Positions 15,390 to 22,759 of a DNA stretch of 39,732 nt are shown in pieces (the stretch's first letter is position 1; each line of letters begins with the position of its first letter). The notes beneath the pieces are model-generated. The model was not told the DNA's origin, did no database searches, and saw nothing but the letters and a program-made list of their open reading frames with translations. Where the stretch lies: the NCBI GenBank assembly GCA_946407715.1, contig CAMJPH010000011.1:1-39732 (forward strand), given 5' to 3'. The position numbers were made by a program, and so were the translations under genes. This DNA comes from an uncultured Bacteroidales bacterium (GTDB taxonomy: Bacteria > Bacteroidota > Bacteroidia > Bacteroidales > WCHB1-69).

Positions 15390-16069
15390 TTGAAGACTTA
15401 TTCAAAGATGCACAAAAGGTTCTAAAAGACAAGAGCCAATTGAAATCATACGAGCTACAGGAAAAGATACTTCAACATCTTGTAACAGAATATCCTGATC
15501 ATACCGTGCCTGAAGCTGTCGATTTGAAGGCAAAGTTGCTAAACCTGTTCTATTCTACGGGCATTCAAGCCATGAACGTGATGGTGAATAAAATCTTGGG
15601 GGTGGCAAACATTGATTCAAGACTAGAAAATGGGGATTTGAATCTTGTTGCGGATATAGCTGAAATACAACTTTCCGATGGCAAAAAGAGATACAATTAC
15701 TCTTTCGCCACAAAGTACTGCGCCTTACACCAACCAGACAAGTATCCTATTTATGACAGTATTGTGGCGAATGTGTTGCTCTATTTGTTGAAGAACAACA
15801 AGATTCCACCATATACTCTTCGTGGCAAAAAACAGGCAGAAAACGATACATGTAAAAATGTTGGAGAATATGAAAAGGCTTTGCATGACTATCCTTACTA
15901 TGTAAATGTTTATGATTCGTTTTGTAAGGCGTACAACCTATCGTCCCTTTCCTATAGAGATGTTGATTTTTATATTTGGGGCGCATTTAAATTAGGTGGA
16001 AAGAAATACTTGATTGAGAAAAAAGCACCTATTAATCCAAGATTATATCGAGCATATAGACAATTATAA
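15386..16069 (+). CDS. Partner protein coupled to the graspetide ligase, possible OGG-like fold
   Basis: This 227-residue protein starts at an ATG inside the ligase stop (ATGA overlap), so the two are translationally coupled. ATG 15386 is chosen over the open frame from 15356 for that reason. It is mostly helical. The segment at about 101-134 contains YSFATKYCALHQPDKYPIYD, similar to a pattern I associate with OGG-like (8-oxoguanine glycosylase fold) proteins of uncertain function. That resemblance is weak and I do not assign an activity. There is no signal peptide or membrane span. By position it could be a maturation, binding or immunity factor for the peptide, but this is inference. Confidence 0.6.
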   Translation: MIEDLFKDAQKVLKDKSQLKSYELQEKILQHLVTEYPDHTVPEAVDLKAKLLNLFYSTGIQAMNVMVNKILGVANIDSRLENGDLNLVADIAEIQLSDGKKRYNYSFATKYCALHQPDKYPIYDSIVANVLLYLLKNNKIPPYTLRGKKQAENDTCKNVGEYEKALHDYPYYVNVYDSFCKAYNLSSLSYRDVDFYIWGAFKLGGKKYLIEKKAPINPRLYRAYRQL

Positions 16070-16118
16070 TAAAGACTCTGTTCCTGCTCTACCAAGGCTC
16101 ATCCTCAAGATTGCTTAG

Positions 16119-16232
16119 AGCATCGACATCGTCGGGACACAGGTGCTGCTTTCGGAAATAGGCTACGCCGTCATCTTCTTCCTGCTGTCGTTCTTCGTTG
16201 CGGGGGTGGTGTGCGTGGCGGGGAAAATGTGA
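16119..16232 (+). pseudogene. Remnant resembling the C-terminus of the small membrane protein
   Basis: One frame reads IDIVGTQVLLSEIGYAVIFF, followed by a hydrophobic run and a stop at 16230-16232. It resembles the last third of the 8917-9270 product, which has VELLDNQIGYAITLAIQFFF at the same place. An in-frame stop at 16116-16118 precedes it and no start codon is present, so it is at most a fragment. It lies between the graspetide partner gene and DUF4143 ATPase copy 2. The match is short and hydrophobic, so chance is possible. Confidence 0.4.
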
Positions 16233-16251
16233 GATTAACGGAATCGTCTCG

Positions 16252-17457
16252 CTAATACAGCACCCCGAACATCCATAAAGGGATGCGATTGCCGTGGCCG
16301 ACTTCGGTGTCATCGACGGCTAAGAAGCTGTCCGGCAGATCGGCAATCTGATCGAACGTTTTTCTGCTGCCGCCCACCTCGAAGAGATATTTGTCGTTCA
16401 CAAGAAAATCGCCCTTCTTGGGATATTTGAGCTCGTTCGCCACGCGGAGTTGGCTGTAGAAGAACGTTTCCCGCTCGTTTCCTTTGTCTATACGAGGGCA
16501 CAGGACGTGCATCAGGTTGGGGTTGCCCAAGTAGATTTTGTCGGGCTTGCAGAGGTGCTTGTAACTCTTGGTCTTCGAGGTGAGCAGACCCAGGATTTGC
16601 GCTTTGTCGAGCGCGTATAACATGCGCAGCCCCAACTCGTTATTGGTGTCAAGCTGTTTCCAAAGCTTGGACATGTTCGGTTCGAAAGGAACCTGTTCGC
16701 AGATGATCATCAGCAGGCGTTTGACTTTCTGAAGGGTTTCGAATGACACGTTCTCTACAGAGGGCAGGTCGCTGTCGATCACAACAGATACCGTTTCGCG
16801 AAGTCGGGATGGAAAATCCTCGATGGACTCGCGATAAAAGGGGTAGTAGCCGTGGCGCAGGTACGCCTCGAAGAGCGGGGCGACTTTGACAGCACTTGTA
16901 ATAACCATGGCGTGGCGCACGTGGTGCCGAATGAGCTCGTTTAAGGGAATCGGCTCGAGATTCAGGGCATTCTCAAAAACGAGAAACTCCCGGAACGACA
17001 TGCCGTAAAGCGTGTAAACGGTCTGCCGACGCGAGAGGTCCACCTTGGCGTTGTCCATAACGAGGAGTGAGCTGCTGGTATAGACGATGCTCATGTCAGG
17101 ATAGTTGTCGTATATGTTCTTCAGGTTGATGGACCATTGGTCATAGCGATGTACTTCATCCAAATAGAGGCGCATGATGCCATGCCGGTAAGCCCAATCC
17201 ACGAGTTCGATAAGGGTGTGGGAGGCGAACCAGAGGTCGTCAAGGGAGGCGTAGAGGGTTTGGTCGATGTCATCGTAGTTCTCAAGGATGTGCTGGAGGA
17301 GCATGGTGGTTTTGCCGACACCGCGGGGGCCTTTGATGCCGATCATCCTGGCCTTCCAGTTGATTTGGGGGTAAAGGTAACGTTTGAACCGCAAGTCTAT
17401 CTTGGCTATCTTGCGGTGATAGTTGTCATAAAGGGGTTGTAAATCAGAGTTTTCCAT
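16252..17457 (-). CDS. AAA_14 / DUF4143 family ATPase (copy 2)
   Basis: This 401-residue protein has Walker A GPRGVGKT (43-50), Walker B MRLYLDEVHRYDQW, a sensor VYTSSSLLVM, and the AAA_14 landmark LSRRQTVYTLYGMSFREFLVFE. The C-terminal DUF4143-type region ends in GDFLVNDKYLFEVGGSRKTF, with the D...ExG spacing of a PD-(D/E)XK-like core. It belongs to the same superfamily as copy 1 at 7160-8440 but is clearly divergent, so the pair is not a recent gene duplication. Despite this, the two promoters are built alike: a GCAGT core set at the same distance from the -7 box, repeated at 33 bp. The leader is about 27 nt. Its cellular role is unknown. Confidence 0.9.
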   Translation of the reverse strand: MENSDLQPLYDNYHRKIAKIDLRFKRYLYPQINWKARMIGIKGPRGVGKTTMLLQHILENYDDIDQTLYASLDDLWFASHTLIELVDWAYRHGIMRLYLDEVHRYDQWSINLKNIYDNYPDMSIVYTSSSLLVMDNAKVDLSRRQTVYTLYGMSFREFLVFENALNLEPIPLNELIRHHVRHAMVITSAVKVAPLFEAYLRHGYYPFYRESIEDFPSRLRETVSVVIDSDLPSVENVSFETLQKVKRLLMIICEQVPFEPNMSKLWKQLDTNNELGLRMLYALDKAQILGLLTSKTKSYKHLCKPDKIYLGNPNLMHVLCPRIDKGNERETFFYSQLRVANELKYPKKGDFLVNDKYLFEVGGSRKTFDQIADLPDSFLAVDDTEVGHGNRIPLWMFGVLY

Positions 17458-17483
17458 AACATCCTTGAATTTGAACGACGGTG

Positions 17484-17491
17484 CAAAGATA
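17484..17491 (-). promoter_or_regulatory. ATPase copy 2 promoter -7 box
   Basis: The minus strand reads TATCTTTG followed by CACCGTC, the same trailing bases as at the copy 1 promoter. The nearest GCAGT core (17507-17511) lies at the same distance, 15 bp, as in copy 1. Confidence 0.7.
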
Positions 17492-17504
17492 CAATTTATA
17501 TTTT

Positions 17505-17547
17505 AAACTGCAAAAATCTCCACTATTTTTATAGTTCAAACTGCAAA
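17505..17547 (-). repeat. Two direct repeats at 33-bp spacing upstream of ATPase copy 2
   Basis: AAACTGCAAA (plus reading) begins at 17505 and again at 17538, exactly 33 bp apart. The core ACTGC is shared with the copy 1 repeats (AGACTGCGA). The proximal copy covers the -33 region of the leftward promoter. Confidence 0.75.
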
Positions 17548-17570
17548 TTCAAAACGGCCTGCCATATTTA

Positions 17571-17678
17571 CCCGTAAATTCTGGTCAATCCGCCAAGCAA
17601 CACGTTGCTAAACATTTGATAATTACCATTATATATTCTATGTTTTTGGCCTCGGATAAAAACGGGTGAAAGAACGTC
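17571..17678. repeat. ~108-bp dispersed intergenic sequence, copy B
   Basis: This is the partner of 8652-8760, in the same orientation. It contains the palindrome AGCAACACGTTGCT; the corresponding bases in copy A have changed but still pair. As in copy A, it lies just beyond the repeats of a DUF4143 ATPase promoter. Confidence 0.8.
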
Positions 17679-17873
17679 TTCAAAATGTGAATGACAAATT
17701 TTATGATCTTATGGCGACACATCAATCGTTCAGATCGTACAATGATTTAACATCGGAATATTCCATTGTTTCATCTATTTTATCACACGGTAAAGATACA
17801 ATAAAAACATTTCCAAATGCTTTTATTGAACAAAAAAAACATCTTCATGTTTTATTTGTTGTAAAATTGGGCG

Positions 17874-17996
17874 TTGGACGTGCCCCCGAAACTCTTCTGG
17901 ACCAAATCTCGCGTGCAACTCTTCGACAACCGCGTGGGCAACGCCTTCGGCTACGCACCCATCGCGATTATCGAAAATTATGTTATTTTTGCGCGG
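17874..17996 (+). pseudogene. Remnant of a homologue of the small membrane protein
   Basis: One frame reads DVPPKLFWTKSRVQLFDNRV, then GNAFGYAPIAIIENYVIF. This aligns with DVAPRLFWIKGRVELLDNQI and GYAITLAI of the 8917-9270 protein (pattern DVxPxLFWxKxRVxLxDNxxG). No intact start or full-length frame exists, and the tcdA promoter lies inside its 3' part. It lies in the same relation to ATPase copy 2 as the intact gene does to copy 1, so it looks like a decayed second copy. Confidence 0.65.
17984..17991 (+). promoter_or_regulatory. tcdA promoter -7 box
   Basis: TATTTTTG is a perfect TAnnTTTG, followed by CG. The leader to ATG 18083 would be about 85 nt. Confidence 0.55.
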
Positions 17997-18082
17997 CGAT
18001 TGCAGGCCGGTCATGTTCAACGGACTCCGCATGGCGGGCGCTGCGGCCGTTGTTAGGCAAACAGAGGAGTCCGCGAAATCGC

Positions 18083-18883
18083 ATGGGCATAGAAAACGCC
18101 ATATTCAACCGCATGATCCTGCTCGTCGGGGAGACGGTGATGGACCGCATCGCCAGCCGGCGGGTCATTGTCTTCGGTGTCGGCGGTGTCGGGAGCTGGT
18201 GTGCCGAGAGTTTGGTGCGCAACGGCATCCGCCACCTCACCATCGTCGATAGCGACCGCGTGTGTGTCACCAACGTCAACAGGCAGCTCCAAGCCACCAC
18301 CAAGACGGTGGGACAGGTCAAGGTGGAAACGCTCAAGGAACGGCTGCTCGACATCAACCCGCAGGCGGAAATCAACGCCGTCCAGGAAATCTACTCCGCC
18401 GAGAACGCCGCGCAATTCCATCTGGAAACCTACGACTACATCATCGACGCCATCGACAGCTTGGAGCACAAGGCACGGCTGATCCTGCACGCCACCGAAT
18501 GTCCGGGCAAGTTTTACTCCGCCATGGGCGCCGCCCTCAAGATGGACCCCACCAAAGTGTCGGTGACCGAGTTCTGGAAAGTGCAGGGATGCCCGCTGGC
18601 GCGTGCCCTGCGCAAACGGTTCAAACGGATAGGCGAGTACCCACGCAAAAAGTTCCAATGCGTCTATTCACCCGAAGTGCGGCCCAACAAAGGCACCGTG
18701 ACGACCTGTGGCACCAACGCCTGCCTCTGTCCGAAAGCCATCATCGCGGCAGGCAACCCTGACCTCATCAACCACGAATGGTGCTCCTCCAAAGCACAAA
18801 TCAACGGCACCACCTCCCACATCACCGCCATCTTCGGCTTCACTCTCGCCGGATTGGTGATGCAAGACATCTGTTCGGAATGA
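18083..18883 (+). CDS. tcdA: tRNA threonylcarbamoyladenosine dehydratase (TcdA/CsdL)
   Basis: This is a 266-residue E1-like ThiF/MoeB-fold enzyme. TcdA uses ATP to cyclise t6A at position 37 of ANN-decoding tRNAs, giving ct6A. The nucleotide-binding motif GVGGVGS is at 32-38. DSDRVCVTNVNRQLQATTKT and VGQVKVETLKERL follow, then YDYIIDAIDSLEHK, KFQCVYSPEV, CGTNACLCPKA and NHEWCSSKAQINGT, all characteristic. The length matches the known enzymes (about 268 residues). The frame is open far upstream, but that part covers a remnant and a promoter, so ATG 18083 is chosen. Base composition is clearly GC-richer than the preceding ATPase region, in keeping with a return to core chromosome. A 26-bp palindrome follows 10 bp after the stop. 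Confidence 0.95.
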   Translation: MGIENAIFNRMILLVGETVMDRIASRRVIVFGVGGVGSWCAESLVRNGIRHLTIVDSDRVCVTNVNRQLQATTKTVGQVKVETLKERLLDINPQAEINAVQEIYSAENAAQFHLETYDYIIDAIDSLEHKARLILHATECPGKFYSAMGAALKMDPTKVSVTEFWKVQGCPLARALRKRFKRIGEYPRKKFQCVYSPEVRPNKGTVTTCGTNACLCPKAIIAAGNPDLINHEWCSSKAQINGTTSHITAIFGFTLAGLVMQDICSE

Positions 18884-18893
18884 TGATTTAATG

Positions 18894-18919
18894 GTAGGGG
18901 CGTATCGAATACGCCCTAC
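18894..18919. repeat. Palindromic intergenic element between convergent genes
   Basis: The left arm GTAGGGGCGTAT pairs with the right arm ATACGCCCTAC, with one bulged G and a 3-nt centre. It fills the gap between tcdA and the leftward NSS transporter gene and could act as a two-way terminator, although no T run follows. It resembles the second palindrome at 23525-23550 in length and general pattern (both arms begin [G]TAG and are purine-rich). Confidence 0.75.
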
Positions 18920-18920
18920 A

Positions 18921-20264
18921 TTATCCAATTATCCCCGATATCAGAATCACTATCAGGGCGATCGGGGCGACGAAGCGCAGGATGAAGTAGTAAAGCTCGA
19001 AAAGTTTCCCTTTCAGCGCGCCGCCGTTGGTGATTTCGTCTTTGACTTCGGCTTTCGGGTAGAACCAGCCGAGGAAGATGGTCGTCGCCAATGCACCGAT
19101 AGGCATCAGATAGGAGGCGGTGACGAGGTCGAAGAGGTCGAAGATGGTGCGGTCGAAAAGGGTCCAGTGCTTGATGGGGCCGAACGACAGGGTGCAGAAA
19201 ATGCCAATGACGAAGATGCTGATCATGCTGATAATTGAGCTTTTGCGACGGCTCCAGTGGAGCTCTTCCACATTGAAGGCCACGATGATTTCCTGCAGGG
19301 AAATGGTGGAAGTGAGTGCGGCAATGCCTAATAACAGGAAGAATACCGCGGCGAACAATCCGCCCATCGGCATACTGTTGAAGACGTTGGGCAGCACCAC
19401 ATAGACGAGTTGCGGACCGCCGGCGGGATCCATGCCGAAGGAGAAGACCGCCGGGAAAATCACCACACCCGCCAATATTGCCACCAAGAGGTCGCACACG
19501 GAAATCCACAAGCTCGTTTTGAACAGCGAATCCTCCTTGCGGATGTAGGAACCGTAGGTCACCATCGCGCCCATACCAAGACTGAGCGAGAAGAATGACT
19601 GTCCCAATGCGCCTAACACGCCCGCGCCGGTCAGCTTGCTGAAATCGGGCTTGAAGAGGAATTGCAATCCCTCTTTCGCACCGGGCAGCGTCAAGGAACG
19701 GACAACCATCAGCAACAGCAAGAAGAAGAGTACCGGCATCAGAATCTTGGAGATCTTCTCAATGCCCTTCTGCACACCGAAGGAAATCACTAACGCGGTG
19801 AGTATCAGGAAACAAAATTGATACAGCAACGGCCAGAACGAACCGGCGGTGAAGGAGGCGAAAGCGTCGGCGACCTCATTGGGAGTCAGTCCCGACAGGC
19901 GGTTGGTACACGCCATGACGATGTAGTTGAGCGTCCATCCGGCCACCACGCTGTAAAAGGCGTAGATGAGAATTGCCGCCAGAATGCTGAAATAGCCAAT
20001 CGCAGCCCATCCCTTCTTCCGTTCCAGTTTCTTGTACGCGCCGACCACGTTGCTTTGCGTACGCCGTCCGATGACGAACTCCGTCATCATCAGCGGGATG
20101 CCGATCATCAGCACGAACAACAGGTTGACGAGCAGAAACGCCCCTCCGCCGTTCTGTCCTAACATATACGGGTAACGCCAGATATTGCCTAATCCGACGG
20201 CACCACCTGCCGCCGCCAAAATCGCTCCAATGTTCGAGGTGAACCCCCGTTGTTCGTTAGCCAT
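18921..20264 (-). CDS. Sodium-dependent transporter, NSS/SNF family
   Basis: This 447-residue polytopic protein is a neurotransmitter:sodium symporter family member, likely importing an amino acid with Na+. The first helix carries the signature AAAGGAVGLGNIWRYPYMLG and NGGGAFLLVNLL follows, the LeuT-type Na+/substrate region. FSLSLGMGAMVTYGSYI matches the TM6-7 region. Its size fits the bacterial type with about 11 helices. The substrate cannot be told. It is convergent with tcdA across a palindrome. Upstream lie hepta- and hexanucleotide repeat arrays, and no clear -7 box was found, so its promoter is unknown. Confidence 0.94.
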   Translation of the reverse strand: MANEQRGFTSNIGAILAAAGGAVGLGNIWRYPYMLGQNGGGAFLLVNLLFVLMIGIPLMMTEFVIGRRTQSNVVGAYKKLERKKGWAAIGYFSILAAILIYAFYSVVAGWTLNYIVMACTNRLSGLTPNEVADAFASFTAGSFWPLLYQFCFLILTALVISFGVQKGIEKISKILMPVLFFLLLLMVVRSLTLPGAKEGLQFLFKPDFSKLTGAGVLGALGQSFFSLSLGMGAMVTYGSYIRKEDSLFKTSLWISVCDLLVAILAGVVIFPAVFSFGMDPAGGPQLVYVVLPNVFNSMPMGGLFAAVFFLLLGIAALTSTISLQEIIVAFNVEELHWSRRKSSIISMISIFVIGIFCTLSFGPIKHWTLFDRTIFDLFDLVTASYLMPIGALATTIFLGWFYPKAEVKDEITNGGALKGKLFELYYFILRFVAPIALIVILISGIIG

Positions 20265-20274
20265 TGCTTGTTGA

Positions 20275-20344
20275 GTTTATAGTTTAAGGTTTAGGGTTTA
20301 GGGTTTATAGTTTAGGGTTTAAGGTTTAAGGTTTATAGTTCAAG
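20275..20344. repeat. Heptanucleotide tandem array (GTTTAGG/GTTTAAG/GTTTATA)
   Basis: Ten contiguous 7-bp units start GTTT (one GTTC) and vary in the last three bases. The array begins 10 bp upstream of the NSS transporter start. It looks telomere-like by chance, but it is interstitial and imperfect. Confidence 0.95.
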
Positions 20345-20364
20345 GTCATCGTTAATAGTCATTG

Positions 20365-20436
20365 TCTAAGTTTAAGTCTAAGTTTAAGTTTAAGTCTAAG
20401 TCTAAGTTTAAGTTATAGTCTAAGTTATAGTTTAAG
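20365..20436. repeat. Hexanucleotide tandem array (T[CT]TAAG)12
   Basis: Twelve contiguous 6-bp units are mainly TCTAAG and TTTAAG, with two TTATAG. It follows the heptamer array after a 20-bp break. A direct 14-bp duplication, AGCTAAAAGCCAAC, occurs at 20467-20480 and 20481-20494 in the same gap. Confidence 0.93.
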
Positions 20437-20499
20437 TTTTAAGGTGTCAATGTCTCGCAAGCGAAAAGCTAAAAGCCAACAGCTAAAAGCCAACAGCCG

Positions 20500-21828
20500 T
20501 CATTCTCGCAGCCACCTGAAAATCGTGCCCCAGGACGGCTTCTTCCCGTAGGTCATGATGCCGATGCGATAGACTTTGGCCGCGAACCAGATGCAGAACA
20601 CGAGGAAGGCGAGCGCAAGTCCCATCGAGAGAATCAACTCCCAGGCCTGGACGCCGGAGGGAAGCCGCACCATCATGGCGATGGGGGAGGTGAGCGGGAT
20701 CATGGAGAGCCAGAACGCCAAAGCTCCGTCAGGGTTGGTGGAGATGGTCGGCACGAACACGATGGCCAGTATCAGCGGGATGGTGATGGGCATCGTATAT
20801 TGCTGAGAATCCGATTCGTTATCCACAACGGAACCGGTGGCCGCATAGAGGGTTGAGTAGATCAGGTAGCCAACCACGAAGAAGAAAATGAATGCAAAGA
20901 TGATGGTTCCGAATGAAACGGAGAAGTAGTTCTGGATCATCTCGAAGATGTTGTCCGGCGCGATATCTATCGTTGCCGTGTTGGGCACGTTGACTCCCGG
21001 GGTTTCCGCCATTGTCTCCACGGTGTCGGGGCTGAACAGGTTGGGGGCGGCTAACTGCACGCCGAGCAGGATGCCGACGGAAAGGACAACCCATATCGCC
21101 AGTTGCGTAAGCCCCACCAACGCGATGCCCACGATCTTGCCGACCAACAACTGCGTGGGCTTCACCGAGGAGATCAGCACCTCCACGATGCGGTTCGATT
21201 TCTCCTCCAACACGCCGCGCAGCACCTGACTGGCGAACATGATGATGATGAAGTAGATGATAATGCCGCACATCATGCCGAAAATCTGGTTGACCTCGGC
21301 ATCATGCTCCTTTTCACCCCCGTTGTCGTCAATCTGGATGGTGACAGATTCCGCTTTGGCCAAGTTCTGCAGGTTTTCGAAACGGGCCATTTCAATGTGC
21401 AGCGAATCTCGCAACAATTGGTTGAAGAAGATGTCGTCCATCTGGCTTTCTATGTCGGATTGCAGCCCTGACGGCAGGTTCTTTTTATAGTAGATGTTGG
21501 ATTTCAGGGATTGCGTGTTCGCCAAAATTTGCAGAACCACGTCGTAATCCTGGTCGAAGGCCTCTTTCTTGATCTGTTCGATGTCGCCGGAACGGTAGCT
21601 GAACGAGTAGTGCTTGTCATCGGTGAAGTTGTTGATGAAAATCTCGCTCTCATCGACCACGAGGACTTTGGAGAACTTTTTGCTCTCGCTGAGCTGAACC
21701 AGCAACACGGGCAGCACAATCATGGCCGCTAACAGCACCGGCATCAGGATGGTGATGATGATGAAGGATTTTTTCTGGATGCGTGTCAGGTATTCACGCG
21801 AAATGATCAGGAGTGTTTTATTCTTCAT
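20500..21828 (-). CDS. ABC-2 type transporter permease (NatB/DrrB-like)
   Basis: This 442-residue membrane protein starts with a cytoplasmic stretch and a first helix (IIITILMPVLLAAMIVLPVLL). A large extracytoplasmic domain (about 45-185) follows, then a cluster of five or so helices with the block RGVLEEKSNRIVEVLISSVK, typical of ABC-2 permeases of the NatB kind. It overlaps the upstream ATPase gene by 11 nt. With that ATPase it forms an exporter; NatAB-type pairs export Na+ or drugs, but the substrate here cannot be inferred. It is the last gene of the operon that begins with the DUF4290 gene. Confidence 0.9.
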   Translation of the reverse strand: MKNKTLLIISREYLTRIQKKSFIIITILMPVLLAAMIVLPVLLVQLSESKKFSKVLVVDESEIFINNFTDDKHYSFSYRSGDIEQIKKEAFDQDYDVVLQILANTQSLKSNIYYKKNLPSGLQSDIESQMDDIFFNQLLRDSLHIEMARFENLQNLAKAESVTIQIDDNGGEKEHDAEVNQIFGMMCGIIIYFIIIMFASQVLRGVLEEKSNRIVEVLISSVKPTQLLVGKIVGIALVGLTQLAIWVVLSVGILLGVQLAAPNLFSPDTVETMAETPGVNVPNTATIDIAPDNIFEMIQNYFSVSFGTIIFAFIFFFVVGYLIYSTLYAATGSVVDNESDSQQYTMPITIPLILAIVFVPTISTNPDGALAFWLSMIPLTSPIAMMVRLPSGVQAWELILSMGLALAFLVFCIWFAAKVYRIGIMTYGKKPSWGTIFRWLRE

Positions 21829-22759
21829 GGCTTGGCTGTTGGTTGGCTTTCTCCACCTGTTCGATGAAAATATCGTTCATGGTGGGCATTATTTCGTTAA
21901 AGGAATGTATTTCACAATTTTGTGTAAATAATCGCAGAAGTTCGTTGGGAGATTCGCCATCCGGCAGCTTGATGTCGAAGCGGGTATAATAGTCGTTTTG
22001 GCTTTGGTCGCAGACGGTATATCGACGACTTTGAAGCTCTTGGATGATGTTGTCGGGGCAATTGGAGACTTGGATGGAGAATATATTCTTCTTGAAGCGT
22101 TTTTTCACTTCGTAGATGTCGCCTTCCAAAATCTTGCGGGATCGGTTGATGAGGGCGATGTGGTCGCAGATTTCCTCCACGGAAGCCATATTATGGGTGG
22201 AAAGGACGATGGTGGCGCCTTCTTTTTTCAGTTGGGCAATTTCGTCTTTGAGCAGGTTGGCGTTGATGGGGTCGAAGCCGCTGAAAGGTTCGTCAAGGAT
22301 CAGAAACGAAGGTCGGTGCAGAATGGTGGTGATGAACTGCACTTTCTGCTGCATCCCTTTGGAGAGTTCTTCGATGGGTTTGTTCCACCACTCCATGATG
22401 TTGAACTGCTCGAATTTCGCCCGCAGCCGTTTGTAGGCCTCCTGTTTGTCAAGGCCCTTTAGCTGAGCCAGATACATGGCTTGCTCGCCGGTCTTCATTT
22501 TTTTGTAAAGACCGCGTTCTTCGGGAAGATAGCCCATGTCGTAAACGTCATTCTCCGACAAGGGATGTCCTTTGAAGAAAATTTCCCCTTTGTCGGGGAA
22601 GGAGATGCGCATCAGGATGCGGATCAGCGTGGTTTTGCCGGCGCCGTTGGGCCCCAGCAATCCGAACACGCAGCCCTGCGGCACGGAAACGGAAATGTCG
22701 TCAAGGGCAACATGCTCCGAAAATCGTTTCGTGACATGTTGCACGTCAATAATATTCAT
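21818..22759 (-). CDS. ABC transporter ATP-binding protein
   Basis: This 313-residue ATPase subunit has Walker A GPNGAGKT (36-43), the signature ELSKGMQQKVQF, Walker B SFLILDEPFSGFD and the switch histidine in LSTHNMASVEE. The C-terminal extension of about 90 residues is of the DUF4162 kind often found in NatA-like subunits. Its start overlaps the stop of the DUF4290 gene by 4 nt (ATGA) and its end overlaps the permease gene by 11 nt, so all three are translationally coupled. It energises the permease encoded at 20500-21828. Confidence 0.94.
   Translation of the reverse strand: MNIIDVQHVTKRFSEHVALDDISVSVPQGCVFGLLGPNGAGKTTLIRILMRISFPDKGEIFFKGHPLSENDVYDMGYLPEERGLYKKMKTGEQAMYLAQLKGLDKQEAYKRLRAKFEQFNIMEWWNKPIEELSKGMQQKVQFITTILHRPSFLILDEPFSGFDPINANLLKDEIAQLKKEGATIVLSTHNMASVEEICDHIALINRSRKILEGDIYEVKKRFKKNIFSIQVSNCPDNIIQELQSRRYTVCDQSQNDYYTRFDIKLPDGESPNELLRLFTQNCEIHSFNEIMPTMNDIFIEQVEKANQQPSHEE

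Larger units (their letters stand above)
17458..18082. other. Gap between ATPase copy 2 and tcdA with repeats and gene remnant
   Basis: This 625-bp stretch contains the ATPase promoter and its two repeats (17484-17547), copy B of the ~108-bp dispersed sequence (17571-17678), an AT-rich coding-like piece (17666-17870), a remnant of the small membrane protein (17874-17996) and the tcdA promoter (17984-17991). One frame is open from 17666 into tcdA, but its middle part is not protein-like. Confidence 0.65.

Noticed and set aside
14124..16069. Grasp-with-spasm cluster
   Set aside because: The ligase fits the broad family, but no radical SAM/SPASM gene occurs anywhere nearby, so that specific system is not supported.
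16089..16313. 74-codon leftward frame next to ATPase copy 2
   Set aside because: It is low-complexity His/Glu-rich, overlaps the ATPase end in another frame, and the opposite strand gives a better hydrophobic match to the small membrane protein.
17666..18082. N-terminal extension of tcdA giving a 405-residue protein
   Set aside because: The extension crosses an intergenic repeat, a frame-shifted remnant and a promoter box, and TcdA proteins are about 268 residues. ATG 18083 is the sensible start.
20275..20344. Telomere-like GTTTAGG repeat suggesting a linear end
   Set aside because: It is interstitial, imperfect, only 70 bp and one of several unrelated 7-bp arrays in this window.
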